Assembly: GCA_014529385.2 (NCBI GenBank)
Contig: CM043964.1
Coordinates: 8,195,497 to 8,259,496 of the forward strand
Direction: 5' to 3'
DNA: 64,000 nucleotides
Source: Adiantum capillus-veneris
Taxonomy: Eukaryota; Streptophyta; Polypodiopsida; Polypodiales; Pteridaceae
The notes beneath the pieces were generated by a model. The model worked only from the letters and a program-made list of their open reading frames with translations. It did not search any database and was not told the DNA's origin. Positions 39,735 through 50,399 of the stretch are shown here, piece by piece (positions within the stretch are counted from its first letter, which is position 1; each line of letters opens with the position of its first letter). Position numbers and translations under genes: made by a program.

Positions 39735-40583
39735 TGTAATAGGATTAGTCTTTGAAGTTCGTAAAGTCGAAAAGAATGTAGCAGGGCATATCTTTCGTTA
39801 GCACGATTTGAAAGATTGTTGAATAGTCTATTAAATAGAGCTTATACGAATGAGTTGAGATATTAAGAGAGAACATATATTCCTTTTTTTTAAATAATAC
39901 ACTAAAGACGGATTTGATAAAGATTAATGAATAACAGATAGTCTGTCTATGAACAGTAAAATTGAGATTTTTATTAATATCAATGTTTTATATTTATGTG
40001 TTTTAGCTTAAAATGCATGGGTAGGCTTAAAATAAGTTGTAAAAGTAGTGGAGACTCAAAAATAGAGGTTTTATGAGTCGCGACCAAAAAGTTGCGTTTT
40101 TAGTCAAACAAAGAAGTTTTTCGTAATTCTGTTTGCGATGCCTTGTAGACCAGACCTATTCTCGTCGTTTTGAGTACCTGGATTGCTCTGTTCTGAGTTC
40201 GTTTGTTGAAGTTATGATGAAAACAAACAGACAGAAGCAGCAATGTAGTATACACAGGGACAGACAGACATACAACATCATACAGCTCTCCCTGCTATGA
40301 ACCAAGAAGTGGATTGTTTCTTCATGGTAGAGTATTGAAATTGAGATTATGAAGGTATATAATTATATTTTTTACTTTGATTATCATGTTGAATTGGTTG
40401 CACGAGTATGTTCTTTTGGCTATTTTGTAGGCGATGCAGAAATCAATGTGTGAAAGAGGATTTGTGCAAAGTGTCATGATAGAAATCTAACATTTACGGA
40501 TCGCTTAGCGATCACGTTCTTATATTATTCTCGCAGGTATACTTGGTGCAAAAATCGTGCAGGCTTTTCGAGGAAAAGAAGGA
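39735..40583 (+). repeat. Internal LTR of element 3, 3'-truncated
   Basis: Matches the first ~850 bp of the outer LTRs and stops at AAAAGAAGGAT, where it joins integrase sequence with only a couple of bases of shared sequence at the junction. The hexamer array, TATA region and LTR end are missing. Confidence 0.93.
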
Positions 40584-41358
40584 TGTCTACGGCTTTTCAT
40601 CCTCAAACCGATGGGGAAACGGAGAGAGTGAATCGTATTTTAGAAGATATGTTACGAATGTATGTCAATGAAAACCAATCTAGTTGGAATGAATATCTGT
40701 CTTTGGTGGTTGAATTTGCATATAACAGTTCGTATCATTCATCTATTAGGATGACTCCGTTTGAGACAATGTATGGCTATAACTATCCCACACCTATAAA
40801 TTTTCTAAGCTCGAGGAATAAGGTAGAACTATCACCTGAGATGCTTGAGAAAATGGATAACGAGTTGGCCAAAATCAGGGGGAATATAGAGAAGCCCAAA
40901 AGAGACATAAATTGTATTATGACAAGAAACATCGGGTTGTGGAGTATGAAACTGGGGATATGGTTTACTTAAAGGTTATTCCCGAGAAGTCTCATTTGAT
41001 TCTTGGAAAGGATAAGCGATTGTCTCCACGATTTGCTGGGCCATTTAAAATTTTGAAGCGCATTGGTTCATTAGCTTACAAATTGGAATTGCCTTCTCAT
41101 GTCAAAGTGCATCCTGTATTTCATGTGAGTTTATTGAAAAAGTATCTTCCTAACGTGCACCATGTTTTACAGGACAACTCTAAGTTGAAAGATGACGGAC
41201 CATTGACTGTAGAACCAGACTTAGTACTAGATAGGAGTTTTAAACATCTGAGAAATAGAGACATTGTGGAAGTTTTGGTTAAGTGGCAGAACTATCCAAT
41301 AGAGGATGCATCATGGGTTGATCTTAGTGTTTTGCAAAGAGAATTTTTCTCTCTTTAG
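40584..41358 (+). pseudogene. int: Second copy of integrase 3' half and chromodomain
   Basis: Nearly identical to 38915-39694. It starts at the STAFHPQTDG motif (the canonical form, without the Asn insertion of the upstream copy), lacks the first two catalytic aspartates, and has one base deleted at ~40890, shifting the frame. It ends with the same chromodomain segment and stop. It cannot encode an integrase. Confidence 0.94.
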
Positions 41359-41398
41359 ACCAACTCTGAGGACAGAGTTAATTTTGATAAGGGAAGAA

Positions 41399-42547
41399 TG
41401 TAATAGGATTAGTCTTTGAAGTTCGTAAAGTCGAAAAGAATGTAGCAGGGCATATGTTTCGTTAGCACGATTTGAAAGATTGTTGAATAGTCTATTAAAT
41501 AGAGCTTATACGAATGAGTTGAGATATTAAGAGAGAACAGATATTCTTTTTTTTAAAATAATACACTAAAGACGGATTTGATAAAGATTAATGAATAACA
41601 GATAGTCTGTCTATGAACAGTAAAATTGAGATTTTTATTAATATTAATGTTTTATATTTATGTGTTTTAGCTTAAAATGCATGGGTAGGCTTAAAATAAG
41701 TTGTAAAAGTAGTGGAGACCCAAAAATAGAGGTTTTATGAGTCGCAACCTAAAAGTTGCGTTTTTAGCCAAACATAGATATTTTTCGCAATTCGGTTCGC
41801 GTTACCTTGTAGACTAGACCTATTCCCGTCGTTTTGAGTACCTGGATTGCTCTGTTCTGAGTTCGTTTGTAAACGTTATGATGAAAACAAACAAAAGGCA
41901 GCAACAGTGTAGTGTACACAGGGACAGACAGACATACAACATCATACAGTTCTCCCTGCTATCAACCAAGAAGTAGATTGTTTCTTCATGGTAGAGTATG
42001 GAAATTGAGATTATGAAGGTATATAATTATGTTTTTTTACTTTGATTATCATGTTGAATTGGTTGCACGAGTATGCTCTTTTGGCTATTTTGTAGGCGAT
42101 GCAGAAATCAATGTGTGAAACAGGATCTGTGCAAAGTGTCATGATAGAAATCTAACATTTACGGATCGCTTAGCGATCACGTTCTTATATTATTCTCGCA
42201 GGTATACTTGGTACGAAAATCATGCAGGCTTTTCGAGGAAAAGAAGGATAAAAGCACGACGGGTGGTGCGTTTGGGGATCATTCACTGATCTCTTCTTCT
42301 GCGAGTGCGAGTGCGAGTGCGAGTGAGAGTGAGAGTGAGAGTGCGAGTGTGAGTGCGAGTGCGAGTGAGACGCTGCATGCAAGCGAACTGAAGCTTGGGG
42401 GTGGTCGGGAGGTTCGAGCTCCGTACAACGGAGTGCACCCATATATTTTTCTCCTCTGTTGTATCAAAACTCTACAAAGATTCATCAATACAAAGATCTC
42501 TTTCTCTATCTTTTGCTATCGATCTCTATTATTCGGTTCCCGTGACA
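41399..42547 (+). repeat. 3' LTR of element 3 (1149 bp)
   Basis: Collinear with 34659-35817. The hexamer array has eleven units (42301-42366). It is followed directly by the right target duplication ACCAG. Confidence 0.95.
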
Positions 42548-42705
42548 ACCAGAAAGAAACAAATGAGGAGAGAGAAATAAAGAGAAGAACGCTAGTGGGA
42601 GGCGGACAGAGGTTATCAAAGGGAGAAATCAAAAGATGCAGTGCAAAGTTAAGCTCCCCAAGGGGTAAGAAATAAAGAAAACAAGGAAAAATAAAAAATT
42701 GTCAA

Positions 42706-42750
42706 GGGGCAATAGTGACATCGCTAATGCCCCCCCCCCCCCGCCCCCCC
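42706..42750 (+). other. GC-rich palindrome with C run (copy 1 of the cluster)
   Basis: GGGGCAATAGTGA / CA / TCGCTAATGCCCC, 13-bp arms with two mismatches, followed by C-rich sequence. Confidence 0.85.
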
Positions 42751-42869
42751 ACAAGTGCAAAAGAAAGAGAAAGAGAGAAGAGGCAGCTACCTCCTCCCAA
42801 CGTTACCAAATGTGGATGCAAAGTGGACCAATCAGAGCCCAGATGTCCAAATTGAAAAGGGCACTTGCA

Positions 42870-42876
42870 TATAAAT
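42870..42876 (+). promoter_or_regulatory. TATA box of family G
   Basis: TATAAAT 137 bp downstream of the palindrome, same arrangement as 45161. Confidence 0.5.
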
Positions 42877-42996
42877 CATTTTTTAGCCATTTTTCATGCT
42901 TTCTGCTAGAGTAGGTTTCTTGAGGAGGGCCTTGAGCCAGTGAGGCTGCAGAGAGCCAAGATTGAGAGTGCACGTGTGAGTTCTTGAGTTGGTTTT

Positions 42997-43022
42997 TTTG
43001 GCAGAGGAGTGTGCTTGCCAAA
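42997..43022 (+). other. Stem-loop TTTGGCA/TGCCAAA
   Basis: 7-bp perfect stem with a 12-nt loop, about 120 bp after the TATA box. Homologous to 45240-45265, with a compensated base-pair change. Confidence 0.65.
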
Positions 43023-43154
43023 TCCCTTTGTAGTTTCTCATGAGAATGGCCATGGTGATGGCAATGCAAGTCTTTGTACATGCTTTTTGAAGTGCAAGGT
43101 TTGAGTATCCCAAAGGGGTAAAAAATAAAGGAAAATTTTTATTAAAAAAATCAA

Positions 43155-43188
43155 GGGGCAATAGCGATGTCGTTAATGCCCCCCCCTC
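43155..43188 (+). other. GC-rich palindrome (copy 2)
   Basis: GGGGCAATAGCGA / TG / TCGTTAATGCCCC, two mismatches, followed by a C run. Confidence 0.85.
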
Positions 43189-44701
43189 AAGTCCAAAGAG
43201 AGCAAGAGAGAATAGAGGAAAGCAAGGCGGCTACCTCCCCAAAGTTTCCAAATGCGGATTGTTGCCACCAAGTGGATGTGAAGTGATAGGGCTGAAGTGC
43301 TCAATTTATGGAGCATGTCGGTCGTTTCAGATCGATGATCGGACTCACCATGTGTAGGATATGAGTTGTCGAAGTTTGGATGGGGTCCGGGTCTATGCCC
43401 ACTTGGCCGCATCAGAGGATCAGCCATCTGTCATTTTTTTGACCTCAGCAAGGTCCTGAAAGGTGGAAGACATCATGGGAGGATAATGCAAATCCATGGC
43501 ACATTGGTGCAGCCAAAGTTGGTCCGCGCTAGGAGATGGTCAGTGCCAGGCAGAGGCAGCATGTGAGTGCAGTGCAGAAGGCTAGGGCAGGTACCAAAGC
43601 CCTAGGGAGCCCAAGGATAGCGGAGGTGTATGCTCGAAGTGGTTTTTTAGGCCAAAGGTGTCCTGCAAAGATACAAGTAGGTTGGTGGCCTATTGTGCCC
43701 GAGATGTGGGTTTTATGTGCTAGAATATGGTCTTCAGTGTGCTTTCCAAGTTGGTTCAGACGGCTCGTCAAATGAAGCCCCGGTGCTCAAGATATTGTAG
43801 TTTAAAGAAAGGGTGTGTAGCAGATCCCCGACAGACAGGGCAGCTGGAGACAGGTGACCCGGGATGATGTCAGTGCATACATTTGTAGAGCTCGAGTTAT
43901 GGAGCATGCCTGTCTTCTCGGAATGCAAATCAGAGCTCTGGATGGCAAATTATGGCCATTAGAAGATTTTCCAGGGGCCGGGTCTGTGCTCACTTGACCG
44001 CATTGGAGGATGTGTCATCTGGAAGTTTTGCGGCCTCGCCAAGGTTCTCGGTAGAAGTGTGCGTTATGTGGAGCTAGCATGAATCGACTGCACGTCAATC
44101 GGATATTCGGTCGGTCAGATATGGCAAGACGAAGTCGGGAGCATTTGACAGTGGGAGGTTTGCAGGTGCTTTTTGACTTTTTTTGCTGCCTCGAATGATG
44201 GCATTGAAAATCCCAAAATGGGGCCGGAGGCAGAGGATTTGAAAGTGGACGCCGTGGACTGGTGGTCGGGATCCAAGGCCGGTGCATAGGCCGCGGTGCA
44301 TAGGCCGACTGAGAAAGGAAAATCAGAGTACCCAATGCAAGTGAAAATGAGGTTTTTTTTCAGTTTAAATGGTGGGTTTTGTGAGGGCTTGAAGGATGCT
44401 CACACCAGGAACTGCCACGTGGCGGGGTACAAACCCCACATGCGCAGAGAGAAGGCATGGGCGCGCAATATAAAGGTTGGGGCGAGCACCTCCCATTGGT
44501 ATCATAAGGTGGAGAGCTCTTGGATCTCGTGGGCTATGGCGTGGGCGCCAGGGGCGCTGCGTAGACGGTAATGGGCCAAGTTGGCGAGTGGCGGTGGCGC
44601 AGGTGGCGCGCCCGCGTTGAGGCAGTTGAGGATGATGTGGCAGCCCCAGTGGGGGATGGTCCCGCGGCCCTTAGAGGTCCAAAATTTTAAAGGAGAGAGG
44701 A

Positions 44702-44738
44702 GGGGGCAATATCGACATCGCTATTGCCTCCCCCCCTC
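44702..44738 (+). other. GC-rich palindrome (copy 3)
   Basis: GGGGGCAATATCGA / CA / TCGCTATTGCC, one mismatch in the core, followed by a C-rich run. Confidence 0.85.
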
Positions 44739-44997
44739 AGGTAGGAGGAAAGTCGCACGGCGTGGCAAGGCCATAGAGGGCAATGAACAGGAGGCAAGCC
44801 CGACCGGGTAGAGATGAGAGCAAAGCCAAGTGGGCCCAAACCAAGGGATGTCCGGGCAAAATCAAGGCCAAGTAGGCCAAGACCAAAAGGAGCTAGGAAG
44901 GAGTCGGATAGAGAAAGATGGGAGTCAAAGTCCAGCATGTGGAGTAGTTGAGCCCACAAAGGGTAAAAATAAAATATAAAAAAATATAAAAATGCTA

Positions 44998-45035
44998 GGG
45001 GGCAATAGCGACATCGCTAATGCCCCCCCCCCCCC
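44998..45035 (+). other. GC-rich palindrome (copy 4)
   Basis: GGGGGCAATAGCGA / CA / TCGCTAATGCCCCC, 14-bp arms with a single mismatch, then a C run. A TATA box follows at 45161-45168. Confidence 0.88.
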
Positions 45036-45160
45036 AAAGTGCAAGAGAGAGAGAAAAAGAGCATATGGAAAAAGGCGGTGCCCTCGTTCCCAAGAGATAC
45101 CAAAAATGGGTACCCCATGGACCAATGAAAGTACAATTTCCCAAATTGAACCCCCCACCC

Positions 45161-45168
45161 TATAAAAG
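45161..45168 (+). promoter_or_regulatory. TATA box of family G (second)
   Basis: TATAAAAG after a C-rich stretch, with the stem-loop 72 bp downstream. Confidence 0.55.
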
Positions 45169-45239
45169 TCAAAAATTGATCAAATTAGTGGCTTTTTTTT
45201 GGCTGGAGGAGCCCGTTGGAAGCCTGCAAAGTGGAGCTC

Positions 45240-45265
45240 TTTGACAGAGGAGTGTGCCTGTCAAA
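45240..45265 (+). other. Stem-loop TTTGACA/TGTCAAA
   Basis: 7-bp perfect stem around a 12-nt loop GAGGAGTGTGCC. Relative to 42997-43022 the A-T pair is replaced by G-C, and the loop differs only at its last base. Confidence 0.65.
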
Positions 45266-46320
45266 GCCCTTTGTATCTCTCTTGTGTAAATGGCCATGGT
45301 GATGGCAGTGTGAGTTTGTATAAGTGTTTGGTGAAGTGCAATCGAGCGGTTGTTGCCTCTCTTGCTGTGGTTTCCCCTTCCCCCCTTCTCTTTCTCCTGC
45401 TTTCGTGGTTCTCCTCGGTGCTAGCTGTGTGGAAGTGTGTGCCCCCCTGGATCGATGGTGTTTTGAGTGAGAGAGTGAGATTGAGTGGTGGTGTGCGTGT
45501 GTAAGGGTGGAGACAGGCATTGGTAGTAGGTGTATCTTGTGTGGTGATTGGTAGAGTGTGTGAGAAGTGGCAATTGAGCAGGCGGTGGTCTACTGGTGTT
45601 AAGTGTTTCTTTGAAGGTGTTTTCTGAGAGGATAGGGGTGTTGTGAATACCCTGAGCTATAGAGAGGCCCTTTTGTTTGTGATGGGCGTGTTCCCCCATT
45701 CCCCCTCTCCAATGTCAATCGGGTTCTTGGTCAGCAAGATATGATGAGTCAAATGTAGGGGCGGTTTCTCGAGAATGCAGTGCCATTTGTTGTTTCCTGT
45801 TTTTTGTGACCTTGTTGGGCGGCTCTGGAAAAGTCGATAGGCGATAGGGATTATGTTGAACCAAGCCGACAGTGCGGGCTTTGAGCCAGGTCTTACAACA
45901 CTTGCTTGAAGATGGCAAAAGAAGGGAGGTTTTTCCGAGATTTGTAGGGGGTTTCAAGGGAGTTCAAAAGGGGGAGTCCTCAGCGTGCCACGTGGCACCC
46001 GGTGAACCCACATGCACAAGGGAAGGCAGGAAGCTCAAGATTTATAGCCTGGGCTGTGAGCCTTAGTACGTACACAAACGGGGAGAGAGAGAAGCTCCCT
46101 CACCCCGTGGCGATGAGCTGTGAACGCTGCGTTGGCAAGTTTGGTGGCGTGCGGCGGCCTTGTAGGACCGGAATGTGGCTGTTTTGGCCAACCCCGGGTG
46201 GCGCCAGTGGCGCCTGTGCCCGTGGATGGTGATTTGGTAGCTAGCAACGGTGGCGGGGCCGTAAGGGACTATGCCCACACCCATGAGAAAAACCTTTTTT
46301 GAGGGCAAAAGGCCCCCCCA

Positions 46321-47110
46321 ACCATAAAAATGCACTTTTCCGGGTTAAGACAAATTCGATATGTTCTGCACTTCTCAAATACCTTTTGTAAATGGTCAAT
46401 ATGTTCTTCTCGTAGAAGAGAGTGTACACAAAGATTATCCATGCATATTTCTAAGAATATTCGCAGGTATTCTTTGAATGCATGTGTCATTAACCTTTGA
46501 AAGGTAGCTGGGACATTAGTTTAGCCAAAAGGCATAACTCTATATGCATATATTCCCCATTCTGTGGCAAACGCTGTTTTGTCTTGATCCTCTATTGCAA
46601 TTGCAGTTGGTTATACCCTGAAAATCCATCTAGAAAGGAACAAGCCCGTTTCCCGGCCACCCTCTCAAATACATGTTCTGTGATCGGCAAGGGATAATTA
46701 TCCCTTATGGTGGCTGCATTTACCTTTTTGAGGTTTACACACACTCACAGTATTTCGTTATTTTTGGGGACAACCACAATGGGTGACACCCAATCTGTAT
46801 GCTTGATTTCATAGATGAATTCATTATCCATCAGCTTGTCAATCTCCTCTTTGATTCGTTTAGCAAATGTGTCATTATATGTATAAGGAAGCTGTTTGCT
46901 AGGTTTGGCATCTGATTTCAAAGGAGTTGTATGTTGGCATATCGATGGATCAACTCCTTTGAGGTCTTTGTAGGACCATGCAAACACACCTTTATACTTC
47001 TTGAGAAGTTGTGTTAACCGTTCTTCTTCAGGCTCTAAGTCAGTTACGATATAGACCGGCTGAGGCTTTTCACCTGGCTCGGCGAGGTCTATCCGTTTTG
47101 CATTTTCCAG
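46321..47110 (-). pseudogene. pol: RT fragment of host gypsy element H (3' side of insertion)
   Basis: The minus strand reads EPEEERLTQLLKKYK-like linker sequence, then FAWSYKDLKGVDPSICQHTTPLK, the RT entry KRIKEEIDKLMDNEFIYEI and SPIVVVPKNN, and later FLEICMDNLCVHS (catalytic xMDD changed to MDN) and RICLNPEKCIFMV. It is cut at ~46320 by family G sequence and at 47110 by element 5. Stops and frameshifts interrupt it. The motif style resembles the Athila/Tat side of plant gypsy elements, which is a judgement from memory. Confidence 0.85.
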
Positions 47111-48006
47111 TGTTGGGGGATAATTGTGCGAAAGGTGAGCCGGGAAGGCACTAGGCCCCTAGCTGTGAGAGGTGCGGGAAACAAGGTGTAGCAGTTGCAA
47201 TTACCAACAACAGTATTCCAAACAAGCAATTATCAACAATAGTATTCAAAACAAGCAGTCCATCTAATTTCCAGTTAATCAACAGAATCCATGCATAATC
47301 AATCCCTAATGGAAGCTTAAATGCTCTTACAAGGAAAAATATGCCTTAAACTAGGTGCTTAAACAAGAAATTGATGAAATTATGCTTACTTTGCCTTCTG
47401 CTCTTCGATTCGAGTGGTTAATAAGCTTCGAGTAGATTTCGAATGGCTAATGAGTCTTAGGGAAGGTTTAAGATAGCTTAAGAGAGCTTACAGCTCGAGT
47501 ATTGAAAGCTTAGAAGATAAGGCTCAATTTAGGCGATAGAAACTCGATTAAGCTTAGCTTATGGTGATATATTCAATTAAGAGAGGTTTTAAAAAAAATA
47601 AGCTTGAGGGTTAACTCCGCTCTTGATAGCTTAAGAGCTTTGGATTATGGCTTACAAAGGGGTTTAAGCTTACAAGGATTAAGCAAGTTTGAAGATTCGG
47701 AGGAGAAGCTTAAGAAATCCGGATTAAGCTTAAGAGCTTTCAGCTATGGAGGTTCGGAGATGGTGCTTAAGAGGAGGATTAGATTAAGGACTTCGAGCTT
47801 ATGAGGCTTAATTTGGCTTAAGAGCCTAGGATTAGAGGATTATGAGCTTTAATATTACCCGCTTATGAGGAGCTTGGACTTCGAGCTTAATGAGTTTGAG
47901 AGCTTAAGGCATGAGGAGGAGCTTCAGAGCATAAAGAGCTTATGAGGCTGAATACACTATTCCCCTCCTTTTTAAGGTTGCATGTTGCCCCTTCTAAAAA
48001 TAGCCT

Positions 48007-48032
48007 ACCCATTAGCGATGTCGCTAATGGGT
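48007..48032. other. Perfect palindrome ACCCATTAGCGA-TG-TCGCTAATGGGT
   Basis: 12-bp perfect arms around TG. The same site in the other LTR (54981-55006) has substitutions in one arm. The core TTAGCGA/TCGCTAA is shared with the family G palindromes. Confidence 0.92.
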
Positions 48033-48365
48033 GGTTGACGTGGCAGGAATCGTCCCCATGATGTGGCAACCCAACTAGATGACCAGCACGGAATCGCGCG
48101 GGAGTGGTGCAAAAATGGCTTGCGCCGGTGTTCTGATCAACTTTCGCTTCTGCAGCGTCTTCATCCGAGCGGCACGGCGGCCAGCGCGATGATATTTCCT
48201 TCTTCCTGCGCCTTCTGCGCCCTGTTAAACTCCATGGCTCTCTTTTCTTTACATGGCTTCTCACCAATTTACAATTAGGGCGCGCTTTAATTGATTGGGC
48301 GGCCCTTTTTTTAATTGGGTGGCCATTTCTCTAGTGGGCGTACATGCCGGCCCTGGCCCTTGCAT

Positions 48366-48530
48366 GGGTGCCACATTTGGTATACATTCCGACTAAAGAC
48401 TCTCCAAGCTTATCCATTGGGCGGTCGGCCTTCGTAAAGGCATCACATTTGGGATACATTTCGACTAAAGCCTCACCAAGCTTATCCGTTGGGCGGTCGG
48501 CCTTCGTAAAGGCATCACCTTTGGCATACA
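48366..48530 (-). repeat. 72-bp tandem duplication in element 5 LTR
   Basis: The block containing GACTAAAG...CCAAGCTTATCC...TTGGGCGGTCGGCCTTCGTAAAGGCATCAC occurs twice, and again twice in the other LTR (~55340-55500). The minus strand is open across it in both LTRs (82 codons), with LGEALVEMYPKC and LVGMYTKCG. These look superficially like pentatricopeptide helix B, but the 24-residue period does not fit a 35-residue PPR. Confidence 0.75.
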
Positions 48531-49335
48531 AATCGTCCAAGGAAATTCCAAACTCTAGGCAACTCTGGCGCCTCCCCATTTGGCATACATACTGATTAAA
48601 TCTTTGCCGGTAACCATCTTTCTACAGCCACCGTCTTTGCACTTGTTGAAAATAGCCATCTTCCTGGCCCTACTTCTGTTAGGTTTATCCCACAATCATT
48701 GCATTCCAAAAGAGGACATTTTTGACAAGAACTTTTTGTGCTTTCGTAACAGCACCATTGCATACATATGGGACAAGCTCTGCCAAGCAACTCAATTTTC
48801 TGCAGCAAAGCACAGCAGTGTTGGCACTCCAACTGAGTGGACTTGCTAGTGTGGACTCGGTCCCCGGTAAATCTTAAACAGTTTATAATTTGGCAACCAT
48901 AAGTCCAATCTCCGATCTGAAAAGACCGACATGCTCCACAAAGTGAGCACTTCAGCCTGATGCATTTATTTCATTTTTATCCCCTCATCTGCTGTTGCCC
49001 AACCCGGCAAGGATCTGCAATCAACTTAAACTTCGAACTGCCATAACTTCTTCACCGTAGCTCAAATCGATGAGCCGTAAAGACAGGCCGATAGAGCACA
49101 TCGAGCATTGCAATTCTATGGCACAATACCCCATCCATGTTCACTTCAAGCATAACACTTTTTAGCATCATTAAAGCATGTTTTGGCCCTTTCAGCCGCA
49201 TTTGACATACATTCAGCATTGAACTCGGCCAGCAACCAGCCCTTAATCACTGTTCATTAAACATATAAGCTTCAAAAAAAATTAATGTGAATTTTCCTGG
49301 CATCTTTCTTTGCATGGGAGGGAAGCTGCACGACA

Positions 49336-50335
49336 TTCACTCCCTCTGAACCTGCACAGCCTCCGGTCTGTGCCAGTTGCACTGAATCAGCTTCATTAAA
49401 ATCATCACTAGACATATCATCTGATGTATACATAACATGATCCTCTGGAGGCGGATCTGAATGAGAATCTTCAAGAACAATATCTCCTTCTTGCTTCTTG
49501 AATAGCTTGATTATTTTTCCTGCTATAGGCACTTTAAGCATAGTACCATCTAGTTCACACAATTGATATGTCGCATGATCAAAAACATGTTGCAGCACAT
49601 ATGGTCCAAACCATCATTTCACCATTTTCCGCATAGCAGAGTATTGGTTCTCCAAGCTATTGTCATAGACAAGTACTCAATCACCTTCCTTGATAGCATG
49701 TGGTCGTAGTATATGATTTCCATCAAATGCTGCCTTGTTCTTCAATCTTGCCTCCTTAAGCTTCTCTTTGGCCTACTCAATATCCTCTTCACGCCTCTCA
49801 AGCTGCCGAATACGTAGAGCAAGAAAGTCTTCAGTAGGCATACCCTCTTCCCATGGCATTATGGTCCAAGTTGTAACTACTTCCTCCATAGGCATAATGC
49901 GTTTTTGCCCATGCATCAATTCAAATGGCATAAATCTTGTAACTGAACTGTGAGTAGTGCGATCAGCCCACAAAGCAAATGGCAAGAGTTTAGGCCGATC
50001 ACCAATATGTCCTTCACACGCCTTTACTAAAGCTTTAACAATAGGCAGATGTCCTCTTTCGCTCTTCCCATTACCTTCTGCATTATATGTTGTGGTGAGG
50101 GCGAGCTTAATGCCCATCCGAGCAAAAAACTCTCGAGCTTCATCTGCATCCGGCTCTCCTCTATCTGCAGTAATTCTGCCAACACATCCATACCTAGAGA
50201 TAACATCTTCAAGCAAGAACTTGCATACTGAACTGGTAGATTTAGTACGCAAAGCTCTGCCTTCCACCTGATTAGTAAGATCTTCCCTGGCAAGAACAAT
50301 ATATCTCATCTACCACGCTCCTACTGGCATTGTAA
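49336..50335 (-). pseudogene. int: Integrase remnant of element 5
   Basis: The minus strand reads HPTYPLAMHYKWVADLITMP (first catalytic Asp in WVADL), then REDLTNQVEGRALR, GRITADRGEPDADEA (second Asp) and NAEGNGKSERGH (Glu). This is a D,D,E core without its N-terminal zinc domain. The C-terminal part (49336-49770) includes the FDHATYQLCELDGTMLKVP segment. Stops at several points (for example just before MRYIVLARED) make it non-functional. Confidence 0.85.
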
Positions 50336-50399
50336 TAAGGTCCGCCACCCACTTGTAGTGCATAGCCAATGGATAGGTGGGATGCAACCCATCTTTCCA

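Larger units (their letters stand above)
34659..42547 (+). mobile_element. Ty3/gypsy chromodomain-type retrotransposon 3, rearranged
   Basis: Outer LTRs 34659-35817 and 41399-42547 (TG...CA) are flanked by perfect 5-bp target duplications ACCAG (34654-34658 and 42548-42552). Inside are a tRNA-Met PBS, degraded gag and protease, RT, RNase H, integrase and a chromodomain-like end. Then come a PPT and a third, truncated LTR (39735-~40583), fused to a second copy of the integrase 3' half, followed by another PPT and the outer 3' LTR. The whole composite lies within one target duplication. The coding region is broken by frameshifts, stops and a mutated RT active site. Confidence 0.94.
42553..46320 (+). 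repeat. Cluster of family G LTR-like pieces with promoters and palindromes
   Basis: Non-coding. Repeating modules are a G-run/palindrome/C-run, then GA-rich sequence, then a TATA box 125-165 bp downstream (42870-42876 and 45161-45168), then a short stem-loop, then GGCCATGGTGATGGCA. Blocks at 43260-43760 and 45711-46318 match 26870-27720 and 33450-34460. This looks like U3-R-U5 pieces of one LTR family that were duplicated and truncated, but I cannot define full elements or target duplications. Confidence 0.7.
47111..49335 (-). repeat. 3' LTR of element 5
   Basis: On the plus strand TGTTGGGGGAT...CACGACA. Collinear with 54106-56308. Contains a ~550-bp stretch rich in AGCTTAAG/AGCTTATGAG-type words (47400-47950), a perfect palindrome (48007-48032), and a 72-bp tandem duplication (~48366-48530). 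Confidence 0.93.

Noticed and set aside
42208-42675. 155-codon ORF starting in the element 3 LTR with a Ser-Ala/Ser-Glu repeat
   Set aside because: It runs through the LTR hexamer array and across the LTR end into flanking DNA, so it is not a gene.
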